The position numbers and the translations under genes are program-made. The notes under the pieces are model-generated. The model was not told the DNA's origin. It saw only the letters and a program-made list of their open reading frames with translations, and did not search any database. From positions 37,125-101,124 of the forward strand of contig JBEEFW010000119.1 in NCBI GenBank assembly GCA_041166385.1: DNA of 64,000 nt. The letters run 5' to 3'. Shown here one piece after another: positions 58,102 through 64,000 of this stretch. Position 1 is the stretch's first letter. Each line of letters begins with the position of its first letter. Source of the DNA: DASUCS01 sp041166385. GTDB lineage: Bacteria > Actinomycetota > Acidimicrobiia > Acidimicrobiales > JACDCH01.

Positions 58102-59790
58102 TCAGTAGCGGCGGGGGACCGGCTCGAAGCCGGCTCGCGCGAGCATCGCCGGCAGCTCTCGCACTGACGCCCGCTGACGGCCTTTCGCCTCGCCGTCGAG
58201 CTCGAACCAATCGACGAGCAACGGGTTCGTCTTGCGGGCGTCGTCGCGTACGGCGCCGTGAACCCAGCCGTCGGCGCGGCGTTCGTCCATCCAACGCCTG
58301 TGCTCACGCTCGGACAGCGTTTCGACCGCCGCAGACGCGAGCGCGACCTGCGGCGCGCCCCAGCGCCGCAACGGGAGGATCGTGAAAGCGATGCTGTCGA
58401 ACGCGGCGAGGAGATCATCGGCGGCGCGCCGGCTGGACTCTCGATCGTCGTCGCTGAGTTCGTCCCATGGCTTCGAGAAGCTCCCGACCGCACCACGCGT
58501 GAGGTACTCGTCGTGCATGGCTCGCGCGAGTTGCTCGCGCACGCCGCCGGACACGACGTCCGGCGTGCAGGCCCGATCGAGGAACGGAAAGGTGTGGAAG
58601 CCGGGCAACGTCGTGTCGTCCGACACGGTCAGTAATGCGCCGATGCCGTCGTCCGCACGTGTGCGCACGATCACCGGAACCGTCTGGTCGGCCATTGTCT
58701 GCCGCGTCAGCAGCGCGGCGGAGAGCGCCACCGGCTCGTCGTCGAACAGCACCGCGACCCACGTTGGATTGTCCGCCAGTACCGCGTCGAACCGATCGAC
58801 CAACCCAGGAGCGGGCGCCTCGAGGTCGAGGTCGAGCAGCGCGACCGCGCACACGTCGGAGAGGGCGGGATGCTGCAGGCGCAACGCCTCCCACCGGCCC
58901 GACGCGACCCGATCGACCAGTGTGAGCCGCAACTGTTGCCCCGGGGCCTCCTCGGCCCACCGTTGGGCAACGGCGACGACGAGGCTGCGGCCGAGTTGGC
59001 CGAGGCCCAGCACGACCAGGTGCGGCGGTCGGTCGTCGGCGAACGGCGGATGCGCGCTGAGCAGCGCCCGCGCGGCGCGCTCATGGATGTTGAAGAAGTC
59101 GACTCGGACGGCGGCGTCCGTGCCGAGATCGCCGCCTCGCAACAGCGCGCACAACTCGGCGTCGCTCAGCTGCACGGCGCAGCGCAACGCGCCGCGGCGC
59201 GCCGGGCGGGCGATTGACCGCACCGATTGGGCGATGGCGACGTTCGTTGCGTCGGCGCCGCACGTCACGACGACCTGCCGCGCGGCACCGAGCCGCACGG
59301 CTGCGATCGTGTCCGCGTCGCGACCGTCGCTCACCAACGCGGTGAGCTCCCTCGACCGGAGCGCTCCGATCCCCGGCGCGCTGGCGTCGCGGTCGACACC
59401 GACGACCGTGTGGCCCTCGTCGGCCAGTGCGCGGGCTATGCGCGTCCCGGTCGAGCCCAGGCCGATGACCACGGTGTGCCCGGACAGGAAACGCAGACGG
59501 AAACGAGCGAACTCCTCGCGGAACACGACGCTCATCGTCTGCAGCACGGTGCTCGCGGCGACAAGTGGGGCGATGAACCGCGCGATCTCGAGCCGCCAGT
59601 TCAGGTCGCTGTCGCCGCCGTAGTCGAGCGAGATGAGTTGCAGCGTCAGGTACAGCGTGTCGAGTGCCGAGCGGTCGACGCCGGTGTCGTGCGCCTGCTG
59701 CATGAAGCCGCCGATGCCGAGCACGAGCATGACCACCCAGAACGCGCCGAGCACGTACCACCGGCGTCGGGCCGGCAACAACCGGTTCAC
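58102..59790 (-). CDS. Channel-like membrane protein with tandem RCK and RyR domains
   Basis: A 562-residue protein. Two membrane helices (about 11-31 and 70-90) flank a loop with YLTLQLISLDYGGDSD, which resembles a degenerate K+-channel pore (the TVGYG filter is not intact). Two RCK/TrkA-N Rossmann domains follow (VVIGLGSTGTRIARAL and LVVLGLGQLGRSLVVAV). The C-terminal about 70 residues (LSEREHRRWMDERRADGW, then RKTNPLLVDW) form a RyR domain, a module linked to nucleotide-derived ligand sensing. It may be a ligand-gated channel or a membrane regulator; ion conduction is uncertain. It is convergent with the DUF4062 gene, 6 bases apart. Confidence 0.8.
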   Translation of the reverse strand: MNRLLPARRRWYVLGAFWVVMLVLGIGGFMQQAHDTGVDRSALDTLYLTLQLISLDYGGDSDLNWRLEIARFIAPLVAASTVLQTMSVVFREEFARFRLRFLSGHTVVIGLGSTGTRIARALADEGHTVVGVDRDASAPGIGALRSRELTALVSDGRDADTIAAVRLGAARQVVVTCGADATNVAIAQSVRSIARPARRGALRCAVQLSDAELCALLRGGDLGTDAAVRVDFFNIHERAARALLSAHPPFADDRPPHLVVLGLGQLGRSLVVAVAQRWAEEAPGQQLRLTLVDRVASGRWEALRLQHPALSDVCAVALLDLDLEAPAPGLVDRFDAVLADNPTWVAVLFDDEPVALSAALLTRQTMADQTVPVIVRTRADDGIGALLTVSDDTTLPGFHTFPFLDRACTPDVVSGGVREQLARAMHDEYLTRGAVGSFSKPWDELSDDDRESSRRAADDLLAAFDSIAFTILPLRRWGAPQVALASAAVETLSEREHRRWMDERRADGWVHGAVRDDARKTNPLLVDWFELDGEAKGRQRASVRELPAMLARAGFEPVPRRY

Positions 59791-59863
59791 GATCGACGCC
59801 CCGCCACGGGCGGGACACTACGCGTCGTTCGAGTGCGGGTCCGGGACGTCCGTTGTCGTTCGC

Positions 59864-60571
59864 TCAGCTGACTCGAGTGGCGTACACGGCCAGCCGGTGG
59901 TCGTGCGTGCCTTCCTGGGTTTGATAGATGCCGGCGCACGTGACGAGCGTCAGGTGGGCGAGTCCGTCGACGGACGGCTGTGGCCATGTGCCGGCGACCG
60001 GTCCCGCGCCGTACATCTCAGTGAGGACGTCGGGGGTGGCGGCTTCGTCGAGCGAATACGTCTTCGAGCTGGTCACCGCGAAGCGCACGTCGAGGCCGCT
60101 GCGCGTGTCATGGATCACGATCAGGTCGCCCGGCTGAAGACGATCGATGTTTGCGAAGACCGCGGGACGGCCAAGTGGGGCGTCGATGTGGCCGGCGATC
60201 AACGCGGTGCTCAGTTCGCCAGGCGTCGCGCTTCCTCGATACCAGAACGCCTGCTGCCACACGGGATCATCAGCTGGTCCCATCGGCGCGTCCATCACGT
60301 TGCTCGGCGTGATGCCCACCCCGGAGACGGAGGCGCGCACGCCGAGCGATGGCAGCTGGACCTCGAGCGGCACGTCGACCGGTCCGGCTCGTAGATCGAG
60401 AGCGGCGTCGGTGAGCGCGGCCGGAATCGGCGGTGTCGTGACCGCTGGCGTCGTGATTGCCCGAGTCGTGTCGGGCCGTACGTCGGCTGCTGGATGCGGG
60501 GTCGCGCAGCCCAGGCACACCAACGCGAGCAGCGCGACAGCCGCGCGCCTCACGGCGGCCAGGGGACGCAC
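59864..60571 (-). CDS. Class F sortase
   Basis: A 235-residue exported transpeptidase. N-terminal signal (about 8-21) with a possible weak lipobox (LGC, Cys22), Thr/Pro linker, then the sortase barrel with the catalytic triad His128 (IAGHID), Cys212 (LVTCAG) and Arg226 (DHRLAVY). Class F sortases of actinobacteria attach LPxTG-like proteins to the cell wall. It overlaps the ice-binding-like gene upstream by 22 bases, so they are co-translated. Other candidate substrates include the LARTG protein at 30495. Confidence 0.9.
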   Translation of the reverse strand: MRPLAAVRRAAVALLALVCLGCATPHPAADVRPDTTRAITTPAVTTPPIPAALTDAALDLRAGPVDVPLEVQLPSLGVRASVSGVGITPSNVMDAPMGPADDPVWQQAFWYRGSATPGELSTALIAGHIDAPLGRPAVFANIDRLQPGDLIVIHDTRSGLDVRFAVTSSKTYSLDEAATPDVLTEMYGAGPVAGTWPQPSVDGLAHLTLVTCAGIYQTQEGTHDHRLAVYATRVS

Positions 60572-61542
60572 TCACTAGCGATGGGAGCGGCGCCGGTCTT
60601 CGGTGGGCCAGTGACGGGAGGGACACCAGGACTCGCAGGGCGACCTGGGCGGCCGGGAGTACCTGGAGCACCGGGGGTACCCGGACCCCCTGGAGTATTG
60701 GGTGTGAGACCGGTCGGCGTCCCGGGGGTCAGGGTCGGCGGTGTGCCACCGCCAGGCGGCGTCGTGGTCGGACCGGACCCTCCACCAGTACCTGTCGCGC
60801 CGCGCCGCGAGCACGTCGGCGAGAAGAACCGGTCGTTGATCAACGTGACCTCACCGGTGGTGGCGAGGGCGCGGCCGTGAACGGTGACGCTGTCGGTCAA
60901 CCAGATCGAGGTGAGGGCGAGAATGTTGCCGGTGAAGACCGAGGCGGTGCCGAGGGTCGCGGAGCTCCCGACTTGCCAGAAGACATTGCACTCCTGGGCG
61001 CCATTGATCAGCGTCACGGTGCTCCCTGCCCCCGTGATGAGCGACGAGTCGGTCTGGAAGATGAAGACCGAGTTCGGATCGCCGGCACCGTCGAGGACGA
61101 GCGGGCCGTTCAACTTCAATGCGCCTTTGCTGGGCCCGGCGTACACGCCCGCTTGCAGCTGGAGGTTGGCGAGATCGGCGGGCGTGTTGGCGTTGACCGA
61201 ACGGCCCTTCGCATTCAGGTACGCCTTCGTCAGGTCGGACTGCCCCTTCGCGGCAGCTGCGTTGGTCGTGTCTGTCGTTCCGGTCGGGAGCACCTTGCCG
61301 GGCGGGAAGCCCGTGATGTCCGTGCCGGGCGAGAGTCCCAGGCTCTTCGAAAGGACGCTGTTGCCCACGTTGGTGACCGTTTCGGCACCAAGAACGGAGT
61401 AGTTGGCCGAGGTCCCGAGCGGAACGGTCGGTGCGACGGCTGCGCTCGCCGAACCGCCGACCATCAGCAGAGCCGTTGCGGGCAGCGTGAAGGCCGCCAA
61501 GGTCGCGCCGAGCCGCCTGCGCATCGAGAGATGGGTGGTCAT
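60550..61542 (-). CDS. DUF3494 ice-binding-family protein with proline-rich tail
   Basis: A 330-residue secreted protein. Signal peptide (about 8-34, ending ASA), then an ice-binding (DUF3494) domain: LGTSANYSVLGAETVTNVG, LSPGTDITGFPPG, then SVFIFQTDSSLI and GNILALTSIWLTDSVTVHGRA. A Pro/Gly/Thr-rich tail (about 245-315) reaches GPPKTG, a sortase-like motif variant, but no hydrophobic helix follows it and the protein ends 13 residues later. DUF3494 domains bind ice or act as adhesins. Being coupled to a class F sortase gene suggests wall attachment, although the sorting signal is incomplete. Confidence 0.85.
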   Translation of the reverse strand: MTTHLSMRRRLGATLAAFTLPATALLMVGGSASAAVAPTVPLGTSANYSVLGAETVTNVGNSVLSKSLGLSPGTDITGFPPGKVLPTGTTDTTNAAAAKGQSDLTKAYLNAKGRSVNANTPADLANLQLQAGVYAGPSKGALKLNGPLVLDGAGDPNSVFIFQTDSSLITGAGSTVTLINGAQECNVFWQVGSSATLGTASVFTGNILALTSIWLTDSVTVHGRALATTGEVTLINDRFFSPTCSRRGATGTGGGSGPTTTPPGGGTPPTLTPGTPTGLTPNTPGGPGTPGAPGTPGRPGRPASPGVPPVTGPPKTGAAPIASECVPWPP

Positions 61543-61576
61543 GCATTGAACATCGGCAATTCAGGAGGTTCGGCCG

Positions 61577-61846
61577 ATGGCGCGAACGCGTCTGTGGTGC
61601 GGACGCCGTGCGGTCGATGGCATGTACATGGATGCAACGACGCAGGTCCGGCACCTCCGCAAGGTCCAAGACGAGATCGAGATGCTGCTCGCGGGTCGCC
61701 CCAAGGACGATCTCGGCTCACCCGACGGGTATCGCGCGCTGGTCCTGTTGGAGTCGGTGCTGCTCGACGAGGCGAAGCCCGGTCGCCCGGCGACCCGTGG
61801 CGCGGCCGTCTGCTCGCATCGGCACCGCGGCTTGGTGAGCGGTTAA
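61577..61846 (+). CDS. Small hypothetical protein
   Basis: An 89-residue protein. The start at 61577 has a perfect AGGAGGT site (61563-61569) eight bases upstream. An amphipathic helical core (VRHLRKVQDEIEMLLAGR, then YRALVLLESVLLDEA) lies between a basic N-terminus and a short tail. There is no recognised family. It is divergent from the ice-binding-like gene and its stop overlaps the stop of the LysR gene on the other strand. Confidence 0.6.
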   Translation: MARTRLWCGRRAVDGMYMDATTQVRHLRKVQDEIEMLLAGRPKDDLGSPDGYRALVLLESVLLDEAKPGRPATRGAAVCSHRHRGLVSG

Positions 61847-62727
61847 GGCGTGTCCGCTTCGACGGGCTCCTCCAAGAGCGCGAGGAGCGCTGAGGTCGCG
61901 GGAGTGCGCCTGTTCGGCTTTGCCGTGACGACCCCGAGTCTCCAGATCATTGTCGGATCGGAGAAGGGGATCGCCAGAAGCGGGGGGCGCGACAGGGCGT
62001 CTTCGCGCGCCAGCAAGGCGATGCCGAGCCCATACGCCACGAACTCGAGAATGCTGGTCACGTCGCTCACCTCGAGCGGCCGCCGGCTGTCGCCGGCGGC
62101 TCGCTGTAGCTGATTGATCGCGCCGTGCGTGACGGCGCGGGGCATGCCGATGAACGTCTCGTCCTTCAACATGTCCGGGTCGATGCGTTCGAGCCCGGCG
62201 AGTGGGTGGTCTGGCCGGCAGACGAACATCGTCTCGATTGTGGCCAGTCGACGCGCCTCCAAATCGGAGGGCGTTCGCTCTGGGAGCACGACGAAGGCGG
62301 CATCGAGTCGACCGCTCCGCACTTCGTCGATGAGTGACGCCGACACGCCGGTCGCGTATTGCAGGCTGACGTCTGGATGACGCTCGTGAAACCGCGCCAG
62401 CAACGACGCCTGATTGACCGAGCTCCGCGTCTGTATCCCACCGACGCTGAGCGAGCCGCCGAGGCGACCCTTCACCGCATGCACGGCGGCCGCCGCTTCT
62501 TGAGCGGCTGCGAGCGCCCGCCGAGCATCCGGGAGGAGGGCCTGGCCTGCGTCAGTGAGCTCGACTCGGCGGGTCGTGCGGGTGAAGAGCGCAGCGTCGA
62601 GCTCGCGCTCGAGTGCCCGGATCGACGCGGAGAGCGCCGATTGGGACATGTGCGACCGCAAAGCCGCACGCGTGAAGGTCTGGTCCTCGACGACAGCCAC
62701 AAAGTGCGCGAGCTGGCGCAGCTCCAT
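61843..62727 (-). CDS. LysR-family transcriptional regulator
   Basis: A 294-residue regulator. The N-terminal winged HTH (MELRQLAHFVAVVEDQTFTR, then SQSALSASIRALERELDAALF) is followed by a periplasmic-binding-like effector domain (about 90-285) of the usual length. It binds DNA and responds to an unknown small molecule. The 237-base gap upstream, before the PAS kinase gene, holds no other gene that I can support and probably contains the promoters. Its target is likely divergent or nearby. Confidence 0.92.
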   Translation of the reverse strand: MELRQLAHFVAVVEDQTFTRAALRSHMSQSALSASIRALERELDAALFTRTTRRVELTDAGQALLPDARRALAAAQEAAAAVHAVKGRLGGSLSVGGIQTRSSVNQASLLARFHERHPDVSLQYATGVSASLIDEVRSGRLDAAFVVLPERTPSDLEARRLATIETMFVCRPDHPLAGLERIDPDMLKDETFIGMPRAVTHGAINQLQRAAGDSRRPLEVSDVTSILEFVAYGLGIALLAREDALSRPPLLAIPFSDPTMIWRLGVVTAKPNRRTPATSALLALLEEPVEADTP

Positions 62728-62964
62728 CGTGATTCAGCTCCCTGGTCGCGTAATGCGATCGGAAAATACCATTGGACCGCCACTGGCGAGCAGGGAAGGC
62801 TGCACTCGATCGGCTTGGAGCGGTCGTCCCACCGCGACGAGTGATCGATTCCAGCGGAAAGGTCACAAGCAGTCGGGAGTTTCAAATGGGATACGGGCGG
62901 AAGGAAAGCCAGCCGTCCGCGCCTCGACGTCCGTCGCACCTTCGGCGCGCATTGAGTGGGCCTG

Positions 62965-64000
62965 ATGCGTGAGCCCTCCACCGAGATCACCGCGACGACC
63001 GAGCAACTCCTCGATTCGTCCCCCGATGGGGTACTCATCGTCGGCACCGATGGCCTGATTCGGTTGGCGAACCGTCAGGCCGAGGCACTTTTCGGCTACG
63101 ACCGGGACGAGCTTGTCGGCCTGCAGACTGCCCTCCTGCTGCCCGTACGCGATCGGCCCGATCTCGACGGACACCGCGCGGCGTACTACCGCAACCCGAC
63201 GGTCGGCGCGGCGCTCGAGATCGCGGCGGTGCGCAAGGACGGCTGCGAATTTCCCCTGGACGCGTCGTTCTCACTGCTCGAGACGGACGACGGACAGTTC
63301 GTGTACGCGTCCGTCCGCGACAGCTCGGTGCGCAAGACGATCGAGGCGCGCACGGAGAGCTTCGACGCCACATCACAGATGGCGGCGATCGTCGAGTCGT
63401 CTGAGGACGCCATCATCGGCAAGACGCTCGATGGTGTCATCACCGCCTGGAACGCGGGCGCCGAAAAGATGTACGGCTTCTCGGCTGAGGAGATGATCGG
63501 TCACAACGTCTCGGAGCTCATGCCGCGTGATCGCGTCTCCGAGTTGGTTCCCATCCTCGAACTGCTGAGGAACGGCGAACGGATCGAGCACTTCGAGACC
63601 AAGCGCCTCCACCGCGACGGCAGCGTCCTCGACGTGTCCGTCTCCCTTTCGCCCGTCCGCGACGCGGCAGGGATCGTGACCGGCGCCTCGACGGTGGCGC
63701 GCGACCTCACGGCGACGAAACGAGGGGAGGCCGACCGCCTCGACCTCGAGGATCGGCTGCGCCAGTCCGAGCGACTCGAGAGCCTGGGTCAACTGGCCGG
63801 CGGGGTGGCGCACGACTTCAACAACCTGCTCGCCGGAATCATGAACTACGCCGCGCTCGTGTCCGACAGCCTTCGCGAGGAGATGAACCGGCGGCAGCTT
63901 TCTGGGGATGAGGCGTTCGTGACCGCGGTGCAGGACGTGGCCGAGATCACCGCGGTCGCGCGGCGAGCGGCGGCCCTGACGCATCAACTGTTGGTGTTCA
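62965..64000 (+). CDS. PAS-domain sensor histidine kinase (3' end outside window)
   Basis: Starts at ATG 62965 and stays open to the window edge (345 codons visible). Two PAS domains are present: residues about 10-125 (LLDSSPDGVLIVGTDGLIRL) and 135-250 (MAAIVESSEDAIIGKTLDG, then YGFSAEEMIGHNVSELMP). A HisKA-type segment with LGQLAGGVAHDFNNLLAGI (phosphoacceptor His about 285) follows; this H-box is typical of hybrid kinases in the NtrB/PAS group. No membrane helix is visible, so it is probably a soluble sensor. The catalytic ATPase domain, and perhaps a receiver, lie beyond the window. Confidence 0.9.
   Translation, partial: MREPSTEITATTEQLLDSSPDGVLIVGTDGLIRLANRQAEALFGYDRDELVGLQTALLLPVRDRPDLDGHRAAYYRNPTVGAALEIAAVRKDGCEFPLDASFSLLETDDGQFVYASVRDSSVRKTIEARTESFDATSQMAAIVESSEDAIIGKTLDGVITAWNAGAEKMYGFSAEEMIGHNVSELMPRDRVSELVPILELLRNGERIEHFETKRLHRDGSVLDVSVSLSPVRDAAGIVTGASTVARDLTATKRGEADRLDLEDRLRQSERLESLGQLAGGVAHDFNNLLAGIMNYAALVSDSLREEMNRRQLSGDEAFVTAVQDVAEITAVARRAAALTHQLLVF

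Noticed and set aside
1..64000. CRISPR arrays and insertion sequences
   Set aside because: No regularly spaced repeats, cas genes or transposase genes were seen; the only mobile elements supported are the two tRNA-integrated islands.

Overview
The window is a high-GC, gene-dense bacterial chromosome segment. Its content fits an actinobacterium, most plausibly the class Acidimicrobiia (inferred, not proven). The supporting features are the gyrA / TadE-like / DUF3566 / tRNA-Ile order, a very large AftD-type arabinofuranosyltransferase, a WhiG/FliA-type sigma factor, a DUF3105 lipoprotein, a type I methionine aminopeptidase with the actinobacterial N-terminal extension, frequent GTG/TTG starts and a class III lanthipeptide enzyme.

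Layout. 1-2480: end of gyrA, two small membrane proteins and tRNA-Ile. 2431-9390: genomic island 1, bounded by a 51-bp direct repeat of the tRNA-Ile 3' part. It holds a decayed integrase, a RES/Xre toxin-antitoxin pair, a protein kinase fused to a SAMHD1-like HD phosphohydrolase, an XRE-type regulator, a small basic protein and two membrane proteins. 9392-24988: backbone genes (NAD-binding oxidoreductase, sigma factor, histidine kinase and receiver, DUF3105 lipoprotein, map, hisN-like phosphatase, serine hydrolase, prfC, a LuxR-type ATPase regulator, a DoxX-like membrane protein fused to a receiver domain, a PQQ-like propeller and a cupredoxin). 25022-37829: a cell-surface glycan locus with three GT-C-like membrane proteins (one AftD-type), GT2 and GT4 glycosyltransferases, an FkbM methyltransferase, a small LARTG-type wall protein and two related anchored proteins. 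37917-44121: genomic island 2, bounded by a 48-bp direct repeat of the tRNA-Ala 3' part. It holds an intact tyrosine integrase, an excisionase-like protein, a predicted DNA-binding protein, a single-chain nuclease-methyltransferase-specificity restriction enzyme and a divergent companion gene. 44132-64000: secreted subtilase, sulfotransferase, quinone oxidoreductase, a class III lanthipeptide locus (LanKC plus a 54-residue precursor gene), a Mur-ligase-like protein, a DUF4062-STAND-TPR giant, a channel-like RCK-RyR protein, class F sortase, ice-binding-like protein, LysR regulator and a PAS histidine kinase that runs off the window.

How the genes work together. Both islands sit in tRNA genes and carry likely genome-conflict cargo. 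Island 2 looks mobile (integrase plus excisionase). Island 1 looks locked in, because its integrase is frameshifted and a second integrase tail lies near the right end. The clearest new items are the lanthipeptide precursor at 50444-50608, whose core has two perfect S-x2-S-x3-C labionin motifs beside its synthetase, and the kinase-HD fusion at 4233-6689. The convergent DUF4062-STAND-TPR / RCK-RyR pair at 54424-59790 also looks like an uncharacterised signalling or conflict module.
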